NCBI GenBank assembly: GCA_913041065.1
Contig: CAJWII010000004.1
Span: forward strand, 1 to 35,691
DNA length: 35,691 bases
Source: an uncultured Flavobacteriales bacterium
GTDB taxonomy: Bacteria > Bacteroidota > Bacteroidia > Flavobacteriales_D > Sanyastnellaceae
Direction of reading: 5' to 3'
The notes beneath the pieces were generated by a model that saw only the letters and a program-made list of their open reading frames with translations, searched no databases and was not told the DNA's origin. This document shows, piece by piece, positions 1 to 8,617 of this stretch (position 1 is the first letter of the stretch; each line of letters opens with the position of its first letter). A program made the translations under genes and the position numbers.

Positions 1-273
1 CGGTCGTCTCCATGACAACACAGACCTCCCAAAAGGAGCGCCAAGGATGTCGTACCACTCCAATGTGTTGTCAGAACCCTCCGCGAGGGTCGAGCCGTTG
101 ACATTCCACTGGAAGGAAGCATTAATGGCATCGGTGGAGGCTTCGAACAGATACGCACCGTTGGGTCCGACCCCGAGTTCGGCATCCAATTCCACGTCAC
201 AATCGGACTGCGCCAAAAGGGGTGAAGCCAAAGTCCACAACAAGATGAGCAAGGGGGTCACAAAAAATCGCAT
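1..273 (-). CDS. Secreted protein, N-terminal part only (runs off the window start)
   Basis: Reverse strand is open from ATG at 271-273 to the window edge: MRFFVTPLLILLWTLASPLLAQSDCDVELDAELGVGPNGAYLFEASTDAINASFQWNVNGSTLAEGS... Clear signal peptide followed by an Ig/PKD-like stretch. Missing from the ORF track because it is truncated. Confidence 0.7.
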   Translation of the reverse strand, partial: MRFFVTPLLILLWTLASPLLAQSDCDVELDAELGVGPNGAYLFEASTDAINASFQWNVNGSTLAEGSDNTLEWYDILGAPFGRSVLSWRRP

Positions 274-328
274 GGGCAAGGTGTTGGTTCGAAAACGATA
301 GGGTGACGTCCTTGGTTGCACCACCACG

Positions 329-862
329 TCAATCCACAAAACGTGGGTCGGCCTCCATCACTTGACCACATGAATCGCAGGTGCGCAGTTCTTCGCTTCC
401 GTAGAACTCCCGAAAACGCGGGAGAAAGTCCTTTTCAATGTCGGTGAGCTCGAAGTAGGTCTCGTGAAGTTTGTGGTTGCACTTGTCGCAAAACCACATC
501 AGACCGTCCTTCATGGGGGTGCCCTTCCGCTTGCGTTCAATCACCAAGCCCAACGATCCCGCTTCCCGCATCGGGCTGTGGGGCACACCTGCCGGGTGCA
601 AATACATGTCGCCCGGGCCGAGCTTCATGTCCACAGCTTGGCCATCTTCTTGGATGCGCACGGTGATTTGGCCTTCCAATTGGTAAAACAGCTCCTCCGT
701 CTCGTTGTAGTGGTAATCCTTGCGGGCGTTGGGGCCGGCCACAATCATGACGATGTAATCGCCACTTTCCACGTAGAGGTTCTTGTTCCCCACGGGGGGC
801 TTCAACAACTCGCGGTTCTCTTCAATCCACGAGGTCAAATTGAGTGGTTTCCGAATGGCCAT
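329..862 (-). CDS. 3-hydroxyanthranilate 3,4-dioxygenase
   Basis: Cupin with NxxExFYQLEG...GDMYLHPAGVPHSP and a C-terminal rubredoxin-like CxxC...CxxC (FCDKCNH...TCDSCGQ), typical of bacterial 3-HAO. Start chosen at MAIRKPLNLTSWIEEN. Confidence 0.93.
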   Translation of the reverse strand: MAIRKPLNLTSWIEENRELLKPPVGNKNLYVESGDYIVMIVAGPNARKDYHYNETEELFYQLEGQITVRIQEDGQAVDMKLGPGDMYLHPAGVPHSPMREAGSLGLVIERKRKGTPMKDGLMWFCDKCNHKLHETYFELTDIEKDFLPRFREFYGSEELRTCDSCGQVMEADPRFVD

Positions 863-886
863 GCCTCCAAGGTACGCCAAGCAACT

Positions 887-1828
887 TCAGGCCGCGCCCC
901 TCCTTCTCGGCGGCACACTGACGAGCCACACGCCGGTGGCGATGACTGCGGCGCAACCCGCCTGAAGCCACCCCATGTCCGCCATGTAATCCGCCCCTCC
1001 CAAGCGCGCAGCGAGCCACACCATGGTGCCGACCAACAACGGTTGGAGGTAGATGTAAATGCTCACCACCGTGGGTTGGACCCTCCCCAGGGCGTAGATG
1101 TTCAGCAGGTAGACCAAAAACGTGGTGCACAACACCACAAACGCCACGGCCGACCAATCGCCACCGTCAAACGAGGCCCAATCGATGGCCAATGCCTGGG
1201 GAAGGCCCACAGGCAAGCCCATGAGTCCCCCAAACAAGAACACCCAAGAAATCACCGTCAAGGGCCTGTATTTGGCCATCAGAGGCTTCACCACCACCAA
1301 GTACACGCCGTAACTCGCCGCGTTCAAGAGGACCATCAGGTCGCCTTGCCACGACGCGTGGGTCATCCCTTCCGTTTGGGCACCCTGCAACAGCAGCGTC
1401 AATGCCCCCGCCGCGCCCAATCCAATGCCGGCCACCTTTCGGCCTGTGATGGCGGTACCCAGCAGTCCTGCGCTGATCAACAACACCAGCACAGGGTTGA
1501 TGGTCATGATGATGGACGCATGCACGGGACTGGTGATCGCGAGGCCATTGAAGAACAACAGTTGGTTCACCGTCACGCCGGTCAACCCGCACAACCAGAG
1601 CCGGCCCAAATCGGCGCGCGCCACACGCTCCCAGCGGAACGCGTAAAGCAGCCAAAACAACGGCGTGGCCCCAGCCACACGCAATACGATGAATCCTGAA
1701 GGGCCCACTTTCTCGGGCATGACGCCCTTGGCCACCAAGTAGTTGTACGCGTAAATCAACCCCACACCCCAAAGGGCGAGGTGCGCATTCCACGGCGAGG
1801 AGGATCCGGAACTGCGGACGTCCCCCAC
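887..1828 (-). CDS. EamA/DMT-family transporter
   Basis: About 10 hydrophobic segments, EamA-like repeats; GTG start immediately downstream of the preceding gene's stop. Confidence 0.85.
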   Translation of the reverse strand: MGDVRSSGSSSPWNAHLALWGVGLIYAYNYLVAKGVMPEKVGPSGFIVLRVAGATPLFWLLYAFRWERVARADLGRLWLCGLTGVTVNQLLFFNGLAITSPVHASIIMTINPVLVLLISAGLLGTAITGRKVAGIGLGAAGALTLLLQGAQTEGMTHASWQGDLMVLLNAASYGVYLVVVKPLMAKYRPLTVISWVFLFGGLMGLPVGLPQALAIDWASFDGGDWSAVAFVVLCTTFLVYLLNIYALGRVQPTVVSIYIYLQPLLVGTMVWLAARLGGADYMADMGWLQAGCAAVIATGVWLVSVPPRRRGAA

Positions 1829-1830
1829 GC

Positions 1831-2184
1831 TCAGGAAATCAAGTCCCGGGCGCGGGCCACTTCCGCCTTGGCCGACCCGGCGGTCACGCCCTCGTCAGTC
1901 AAAAACACGGGGCGCTTGAGGAAGGTGTATTCCTCCAAAATAAGGGCGCGGTACTCCTTCTCAGTCAGCGTTTTGTCCGCCAATCCCATGCTTCGAAACT
2001 TCATGGCGCGGCGGCTGAACAGCGCTTCGTACGACCCCGCATGTGCCTTCATCGCGTCAAGGTCGTCGGCAGAAACGCCCTCGGCTTTGATGTCCACCAC
2101 CTCACATCCGTGGTCTGCAGGGGTCAATTCGTCAAAAATGCGTTGGCACGTTTTGCATGTGGGAAGGGTGAATGCCTTTTTCAT
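1831..2184 (-). CDS. ArsC/Spx-family thioredoxin-fold protein (arsenate reductase-like)
   Basis: MKKAFTLPTCKTCQRIF...FSRRAMKFRSMGLADKTLTEKEYRALILEEYTFLKRPVFL, the ArsC/Spx pattern. Confidence 0.75.
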   Translation of the reverse strand: MKKAFTLPTCKTCQRIFDELTPADHGCEVVDIKAEGVSADDLDAMKAHAGSYEALFSRRAMKFRSMGLADKTLTEKEYRALILEEYTFLKRPVFLTDEGVTAGSAKAEVARARDLIS

Positions 2185-2200
2185 GTTCAAGGGGGTTTCC

Positions 2201-2809
2201 TCAAGAAGCGCCCAAGGCCTCGAGGTGTTCAATGAGTCGCTTCAAGCCAAGCGTCCAATCGTGGTCGTTGTCGATGACCACGTCGCATTGCGCTTGGTGG
2301 GGTTCGATGTGCGCGCTGTAGGCTGGCGACACGTGGTGCTTCCACTGGTAATCCACCTCCGCTGGGGCGTAGCCACGCACGTTCAGGTCGCGGTCTTTCC
2401 TGCGGGCCAAACGGACCTCCGGCGACGCGTGGATGAAGGCCTTGACGTCGGCCATCTCGACCACGTCGGGGTAACACATCACAAACAACCCCTCCACGAT
2501 GAGCCACTCGCGGGGCTCCACCACCGTCAATTCGGACGTCATCAGGTCCTTGTTGTACGTGTAGGATTGGAACGAGACCTGCTCTCCCCGGCCGAGTTTG
2601 AGGATGTCTCTGCGAAGCGCCACGTGGTCGATGGCCTCGGGCACGTCAAAGTTGGTTTCGCCGTGGCCATCCACCGGCAACTCCTCCTTGGGACGGTAGT
2701 AGTCGTCCAGAGAAAGCATGGACGCCCGCGGCCCCAAATGGTCGGCGAGGGCGCAAAGGACGGTGCTCTTGCCAGAGCCACTTCCTCCCGTGATGGCGAG
2801 GATCTTCAT
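2201..2809 (-). CDS. Uridine kinase-like P-loop kinase
   Basis: P-loop GGSGSGKST, LDDYYRPKEE, NFDVPEAID, IVEGLF; uridine kinase/PRK family. ATG overlaps the stop of the upstream GH3 gene (ATGA). Confidence 0.82.
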   Translation of the reverse strand: MKILAITGGSGSGKSTVLCALADHLGPRASMLSLDDYYRPKEELPVDGHGETNFDVPEAIDHVALRRDILKLGRGEQVSFQSYTYNKDLMTSELTVVEPREWLIVEGLFVMCYPDVVEMADVKAFIHASPEVRLARRKDRDLNVRGYAPAEVDYQWKHHVSPAYSAHIEPHQAQCDVVIDNDHDWTLGLKRLIEHLEALGAS

Positions 2810-4320
2810 GGTTGTTGAATCGAATGATGCACCGCCAACAAGGTGTCGGCCATGTTGCGGTCGTTGGCGAGGCGGGGGATTTTGTTTTGGCCTCCCAGCT
2901 TGCCCAGACGCCTCATGGCTTCCACGAAGCAATCGCTGGCCACAGGGGTCAACACTGCTGGCCGAAGCACGGCGCCTTGGATAAGCTCTTTGTAGTAGGG
3001 GTTGCGAGACTGGAGTCCGGCGTCCAACGCCATTTCAAAGGCCGTCACGTCTTGGGGCAGCTGCTCAAACGCCACCACCCATTCGTGATGGGGCAGCCCG
3101 TCCTCCGGCGTCACTTGAGGGGCCACGTGAAATTCGGACACCACGCCACCGTGGGCCGACATGGCCTCTTGGGCGGCTCCTTCCACTTCTTCGGCGATCA
3201 CGTGCTCCCCAAAAGCCGAAGTGTAGTGCTTGATTCGGCCTGTGACCAACACCCGTGGTGGATTCAACGACACAAATTTCACCGTGTCGCCAATGTCGTA
3301 AGCCCAAAGGCCGGCGTTGGTGCTGAGCACCACAGCGTATTGCACGCCAAGCTCCACTTCAGAGAGGGTCAACCTTCGGGGACACTCATCCAAGTATTCG
3401 CTGGCCGGGATGAATTCGAAGAAAATGCCGTCGTTGACGTTGAGCAGCATGCCTTCTGCGTCAGGTGCATCTTGGTAAGCCAAAAAGCCCTCCGACGCCG
3501 GGTAGAGTTCGACGCGGGAAATCTCAAAGCCCAACAGCTGCTTGAACCGTTCGGCGTAAGGGCCATAGGCCACACCGCCGTGGACGAACAAAGACAGGTT
3601 GGGGAAGACCTCCTGGACCGTGGCTGCCCCAGTGTGCTCCAGCAGCCGCTCGAAGTACATCTGCACCCAGGAAGGAATGCCACTCACCAGCCGCAAATCC
3701 TCGGTGCAGGTCTCTTTCACAATGGCGTCCACCTTCGTCTCCCAGTCTTCGATGCAGTTGGCTTCCCAAGAGGGCATTCGGTTGCGCTGCAAATACGCGG
3801 GAACATGGTGCGCAACAATGCCACTAAGCCTGCCCAAATGCACGCCGCCTTCCGTCTTCGCCAACTCGGGGCTCCCTTGCAAAAAGATCATCTTCCCGTC
3901 CACAAACGAAGCGTCCCCCGTGCCGGCGATGTGGCCTAACAATGCGTTGCGCGCGCTGCCGATGTGGTTCGGCATGCTCTCCGCCGTCAGCGGGATGAAC
4001 TTCGCGCCTGACGTTGTCCCGCTTGTCTTGCAGAAATAGAGGGGCTCGCCCGGCCAAAGGACATTCTGTTCACCCACCACAGCCCGGTCCACGTAGCGTT
4101 TCAAGCCCTCGTAGTCCCGAACAGGGACATGCTTCTGAAATTCTCGGACCGTCATGCCCGACTGGAATCCATGATCTCGACCAAACGCCGTATCCCAAGC
4201 ACGCTCCACCAGGTTGGACAAAACCGCGCGTTGGGCCGCCGCCGGGTGTGCCACTTGGCGCCGAACCCGACGCATGGTTGCCAGTGCCAACGGTTTGCTC
4301 AGCCACGCTTTCCATCCCAT
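2806..4320 (-). CDS. GH3-family (auxin-responsive GH3-like) acyl-adenylate/amidosynthetase-like protein
   Basis: KTSGTTSGAKFIPLT, YPASEGFLAYQD, LWAYDIGDTVKFVSLNPPRVLVTGRIKHYTSAFGEHVIAEEVEGA: GH3 motifs. Start chosen at MGWKAWLSKPLALA. Confidence 0.88.
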   Translation of the reverse strand: MGWKAWLSKPLALATMRRVRRQVAHPAAAQRAVLSNLVERAWDTAFGRDHGFQSGMTVREFQKHVPVRDYEGLKRYVDRAVVGEQNVLWPGEPLYFCKTSGTTSGAKFIPLTAESMPNHIGSARNALLGHIAGTGDASFVDGKMIFLQGSPELAKTEGGVHLGRLSGIVAHHVPAYLQRNRMPSWEANCIEDWETKVDAIVKETCTEDLRLVSGIPSWVQMYFERLLEHTGAATVQEVFPNLSLFVHGGVAYGPYAERFKQLLGFEISRVELYPASEGFLAYQDAPDAEGMLLNVNDGIFFEFIPASEYLDECPRRLTLSEVELGVQYAVVLSTNAGLWAYDIGDTVKFVSLNPPRVLVTGRIKHYTSAFGEHVIAEEVEGAAQEAMSAHGGVVSEFHVAPQVTPEDGLPHHEWVVAFEQLPQDVTAFEMALDAGLQSRNPYYKELIQGAVLRPAVLTPVASDCFVEAMRRLGKLGGQNKIPRLANDRNMADTLLAVHHSIQQP

Positions 4321-4333
4321 GGCCCGAAAATAA

Positions 4334-4362
4334 CAAGGCACCGCCACGGGGGCGATGCCTTG
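4334..4362 (-). terminator. Intrinsic terminator of the T9SS gene 4388-6463
   Basis: caaggca-c-cgcc-acggg-ggcg-a-tgccttg: near-perfect hairpin followed on the minus strand by TTATTTT. Confidence 0.65.
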
Positions 4363-4387
4363 CTGAGATCAAATGGTGAAACCTCGT

Positions 4388-6463
4388 TTACTTCACCGTC
4401 ATCTTCTTGGTGGTGCGGAAGTTGTCCGCCACCAAAGTGTAGGTGTACAAGCCAGAAGCCCAACCACTCAAGTCAAGGGTGGTGTTGTGCTGACCTGCAC
4501 CGAGTGTGCCCATGTCCTGGGTCGACACAAGGCGGCCCATGCCGTCGCGCACCTCCAAGGTGACGTCACGGGGCTGGCCCAACTCAAAGCGCACCAAAGT
4601 GCTTTCAGAGGCGGGGTTTGGCATGCACTGCTCGAGACGGATGCCTTGGCTGGCTTCCAACAACTCGACTGCTTCACGCTCGCTGGTGATGAGTCGCACG
4701 GCGGGGGTGGACGTTTGGCTTGTGAACCAAACAAAATTTCCTTCCCCTGTCTGGTTGAAGTTCCCTGTGCTGTTGTCCGTGTCGCTGTTCAACTGTGTCA
4801 ACACAGTCAATTGGGTGGGTGATTCATATTCGTTGATCACAGCTGCGTAGTAGAACGCGTCTTCGTCCATTTCGATGGCGTCTTCAAAAGAAAGGTACAC
4901 TTCAAAGTCTGACGTGCCGTCCAAGTTGCTCCACTCCACATCGTACAACCAATAGTTGGCGTCGAAAGGACTGTCAGTCAGGCCCACTGCCCCGTCGTAG
5001 GAATAGAGACGCGTTTCAAACTCCAATTCGCCAGGGTTGCCGCCGATGTCCAATCCGCAGTTTGGTCCAAAACGCACAGCCACGCCGTACGCCATGGTGC
5101 CCGGGTTGGGGCAATGGAAGTACGACCCGTAACCTGTTGGATCATAGTAATCTGCAATATCTTCGCTTTCACGGGGTCCGAGTTCGCCGTCCAAGACGTT
5201 CTCGTCGTCGTGGCCGTAAATGTCGTCGGTGTACAAGATGTTCTTGAACAACGTGTTGTTCTCGGGGGTCACATCTGTGCTGTCGCCCGTCAACGTGATG
5301 CGCAAGCCGTAGGTGCCTGTTGCGTTGGGCTCCCAACCCGTCGCCAGGTACAAGGTGTCTTGGGTGTTGGCGGGGCAAGTGAGCGCGTTGGCGTAGGTCA
5401 ACACGGTGTCGAGCACCTCGGTGGTGGTGTTCAAGACCATGCCGGACTCGTCGAGCACCTCCACAAGCACCTCCACATTGGTTTGGTTCACGGTTCCGAC
5501 GTTCTTGTACATCACTCCGGCCAACAAGCCGCCATCGCTGTCGAGGATGGCTTGCTCGAGCGGGGTGATGCGGTATTCGAACACATTGTACACGTCGCCG
5601 TTCACGATTTGGGTGATTTCCACGTCATTCATGACTTGGTTAGAACTCACCGTCACATCGTCGATGCCCCAGAAATAGTGACTGAAACCGGCGCCTGTTT
5701 CAGGAGCTTGACGGTAGGCGAAGCGCAGTTGGACTGAGTCCTGGCTTGCAGCTACGCAGCTCACATCCAGACTCACAGGGAGTGGGTTGGCAGAAATGGT
5801 GTTGGCCGACTCGATGAAGTCGCCGTGGGCGTCGAAGGTGGTCCATGCAGTCACCCCCTCGTTGGTGGTGCCCACTTCGAGGTACACCGGTGCGTAGGGG
5901 AAGCAGCAATAGCGGAAGTACGACTCCCAACTGACGATGACCGATGCGTTGTCCGCGAGGTTCAACCAAGGGCTTGTGATGGAGCCCTCTGTGTCGACCG
6001 CAGCGTTGTCAGCCGTGATGGGACCTCCATGGAAAAAGTCGTTGTCAAACACCACCCATCCGTCGAACGCGGTTTCAGAAGCCAGTTGAGCCGTGTTGCC
6101 GCTGTACGCGCCCGCTGGATGAGTTGCCTTGCCCGTAGGGGTTCCATCCTCGTAGTAGCCTAAGCCCCCTGGAGCCACCCACACCCAGATCTCTTCGCTG
6201 TTGATGCCTTCCACGTTGTCTTCCACAGTCCACGCACCGTTGCCGTTGCTGCCGTCAAAGCCGTTGGCGAATGTTTCTTGGTACACCACATTGCGGGCGC
6301 CTCCTTGGTTGGCCAAAGCCTCTTGACCTTGCAAAAGAGAAGCTTGGTTTTCAGCTCGGGTCACCGTTGTGGGGACCATTGCTTTGTCTGTGTCGGCGGG
6401 GCGCTGAGCCACCGCGGCCGTCATGCTCAAGGCAAGGGCGGCAAGCATTGAAATGCGTTTCAT
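4388..6463 (-). CDS. Secreted choice-of-anchor-J-like protein with T9SS type A C-terminal sorting domain
   Basis: Signal peptide MKRISMLAALALSMTAAVAQ; C-terminus NPASESTLVRFELGQPRDVTLEVRDGMGRLV...GLYTYTLVADNFRTTKKMTVK. Confidence 0.87.
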   Translation of the reverse strand: MKRISMLAALALSMTAAVAQRPADTDKAMVPTTVTRAENQASLLQGQEALANQGGARNVVYQETFANGFDGSNGNGAWTVEDNVEGINSEEIWVWVAPGGLGYYEDGTPTGKATHPAGAYSGNTAQLASETAFDGWVVFDNDFFHGGPITADNAAVDTEGSITSPWLNLADNASVIVSWESYFRYCCFPYAPVYLEVGTTNEGVTAWTTFDAHGDFIESANTISANPLPVSLDVSCVAASQDSVQLRFAYRQAPETGAGFSHYFWGIDDVTVSSNQVMNDVEITQIVNGDVYNVFEYRITPLEQAILDSDGGLLAGVMYKNVGTVNQTNVEVLVEVLDESGMVLNTTTEVLDTVLTYANALTCPANTQDTLYLATGWEPNATGTYGLRITLTGDSTDVTPENNTLFKNILYTDDIYGHDDENVLDGELGPRESEDIADYYDPTGYGSYFHCPNPGTMAYGVAVRFGPNCGLDIGGNPGELEFETRLYSYDGAVGLTDSPFDANYWLYDVEWSNLDGTSDFEVYLSFEDAIEMDEDAFYYAAVINEYESPTQLTVLTQLNSDTDNSTGNFNQTGEGNFVWFTSQTSTPAVRLITSEREAVELLEASQGIRLEQCMPNPASESTLVRFELGQPRDVTLEVRDGMGRLVSTQDMGTLGAGQHNTTLDLSGWASGLYTYTLVADNFRTTKKMTVK

Positions 6464-6543
6464 GATGAGGAACAGGTTTTTGTTTGCAGCGAAAAATAAT
6501 GACCGGAGGGCATCCGCGCACCATGCCGGGAGCCGAACACAAA

Positions 6544-6571
6544 AAAAGGGGAAGCCAAAGCCTCCCCTTTT
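6544..6571 (-). terminator. Intrinsic terminator after the T9SS gene 6606-8525
   Basis: AAAAGGGGA / TCCCCTTTT arms with a short inner stem; the minus-strand transcript ends in a 7-T tract. Confidence 0.75.
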
Positions 6572-6605
6572 AGGAAATCCCCAGGCGGGGACATCAAATT
6601 CAATC

Positions 6606-8525
6606 TTACTTCACCATCAACTTCTGGGTGATGCGGGCGCCGTTCACCACAAGGGTCGCGGTGTAAGAGCCTGCGCCAAACGCTGAAGTCTCCACCATGA
6701 AGTTGTTCATGCCGGCAGGCTGGGTGCCCAACTCGAGGACCTCCACCAACTTGCCCGTGATGTCGCGCAACTCGAACGTCACCTCAGCCGCCTGATCCAA
6801 ACGGAACTGGAAGCGCGTGTTGTCGGTGGTTGGGTTCGGGAAGGCTGGGAACATTTCGAAACCTTCGCTGGCCATCGCCTCATTGGTGTTGGTCACCGCG
6901 TCAGGGTTCAAGTTCAAACGAACCATGGGCACTTCTGTGGTGTAGTACCAGTCGTACGCCTGGCCAGAACCGAATGGGCCGTACACGAAGGCTGTCTGCG
7001 CTTCGGTGTCCTGGGCCTCTCCGATCTGCACGTTGGCGCCACCGTAGTGCTCAAATGCCGCACCGAGGAAGTCACCCTCGACAGCTTCGTAAGGCTCATC
7101 GAACACGAAGGTGTACCATGTGATGTCACCTGCGCTGCCGTTGGTGTTGCCAGGAACCAAGGCAATCTCAGGAGAAGAGGTCAACTCACCGCCATATTGC
7201 TCAGTCAAGGCTTCGTCAGCGTTCACATCCACCAAGAAACCACGCACTGGCGTGAAGTCTTCGCTGCCGTCCATGATGGCCACATCCACACCGTACACGG
7301 TGACGTCCGCCAACACTTGGTACAAAGGCATCTGAATGTAGTCCACCGTCCCATCCGCCGGCGCCAAGTTGGACACCTCGCCATTGTCACGTCCCCACTG
7401 GAGGCCGGTGACTTCGAACTCAGCACTCACTGTGTTGTTGCTCATGTCGGCGTCCATGGAGTCCATCTGAAGCGTGAGTGACATGTTGACCATGCCGAAT
7501 GCGCCGCCTGTCGGATAATCAACATACACCGTGTCAGTTTCCCCGGTGGCCAAATCTGCCTCGAGCGCGGCGCCAGAAGTCACTTCTCCATTCACGTCCA
7601 ATATGCCGTACACCCCTGAGGTGGCGTTGTTGCCGAAGTTGGACGCTTCAGCTGCGAAAGTCAACGTGTCAGGCAACTGAGACTCGGCCCACGCGCCGTA
7701 CTCGTAAAGGTTGCTAGTCGCGGTCGCAGTGTAGCTGGTGTAGTTGCCCAAGGTCAAGTCGTTGTCGGGGGCGTCGAACACCTCCAGGTCGTCAATCATC
7801 CATGCGTAACCCCAAATGCCCTTCCAGCGGAAACGGATGTACACCGTCTCCTGGTCGCCAGCGATGCCGGTGATGTTGAAGGTCTTCTGGGTGGGGTTCG
7901 CCACAGGGTCCTGGGTCTGCATGTCGGGCCACAATTCCCAACGGGCCTGCACTGGGCCTTCCATCTCGTCGTAGGTCACGAAGCCCTCAGACACCTCGAA
8001 GGTGTTCAAGTCTGGCCATGTGGTGCCGTCGCGAGAGACTTCCACCAAGCAGTACTCGTTGCCGTCGCTGTTGCCGTTGTCCCACATGCGGTACTGGTTG
8101 GCGAAGGTGATCGCCACGCCAGGGTGTCCCACTGTGGAGAACGGAGTCACGAGGTCGGCCCATGCGTTCTCGACCACGCCCAAGCCAGACTCGCCGCCGG
8201 CAAGGTCGGAGTCGATCATCAAGAACCCGTCGTCTGCAGTGGCACTGTTGATGGCTGCGATCGCGGCAGGTCCGCTTGGTGCCAAGCCAGGTCCGCACTG
8301 CCAGTCCAGCTCGATGCCAGGCTCATTCTGTTCGTCGAAGGCCCACTCGTCGCAGTTGGCGAAGGTGGTGGCCCAAATGGTTTCGCGGTCTCCGTCCAGG
8401 GCGGGGGCCACAGCTTTCACGTCGCGCAACTCGGTGCGGACAGCTTCAGCAGGAGCGCACACTTTTTGGGCGGCCGCGCCGAAGCTCATGAGGCCGGCAA
8501 GGGCCAAAATGTAAAATTGCTTCAT
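6606..8525 (-). CDS. Secreted protein with T9SS type A C-terminal sorting domain (relative of the downstream 4388-6463 gene)
   Basis: MKQFYILALAGLMSFGAAAQ signal peptide; C-terminus FPNPTTDNTRFQFRLDQAAEVTFELRDITGKLVEVLELGTQPAG...YTATLVVNGARITQKLMVK. Confidence 0.87.
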   Translation of the reverse strand: MKQFYILALAGLMSFGAAAQKVCAPAEAVRTELRDVKAVAPALDGDRETIWATTFANCDEWAFDEQNEPGIELDWQCGPGLAPSGPAAIAAINSATADDGFLMIDSDLAGGESGLGVVENAWADLVTPFSTVGHPGVAITFANQYRMWDNGNSDGNEYCLVEVSRDGTTWPDLNTFEVSEGFVTYDEMEGPVQARWELWPDMQTQDPVANPTQKTFNITGIAGDQETVYIRFRWKGIWGYAWMIDDLEVFDAPDNDLTLGNYTSYTATATSNLYEYGAWAESQLPDTLTFAAEASNFGNNATSGVYGILDVNGEVTSGAALEADLATGETDTVYVDYPTGGAFGMVNMSLTLQMDSMDADMSNNTVSAEFEVTGLQWGRDNGEVSNLAPADGTVDYIQMPLYQVLADVTVYGVDVAIMDGSEDFTPVRGFLVDVNADEALTEQYGGELTSSPEIALVPGNTNGSAGDITWYTFVFDEPYEAVEGDFLGAAFEHYGGANVQIGEAQDTEAQTAFVYGPFGSGQAYDWYYTTEVPMVRLNLNPDAVTNTNEAMASEGFEMFPAFPNPTTDNTRFQFRLDQAAEVTFELRDITGKLVEVLELGTQPAGMNNFMVETSAFGAGSYTATLVVNGARITQKLMVK

Positions 8526-8617
8526 AGATGTAGGTTTTGAATTCAGATACAATTCTTGGCGAAAATAGGCTCGTTCACTTTAAGTCGCCTCTTCAGGCCC
8601 AAGGGTTGCGAACACCC

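Noticed and set aside
464-1699. 411-aa plus-strand ORF
   Set aside because: His/Gln/Arg-rich shadow antisense to 3-HAO and the EamA transporter.
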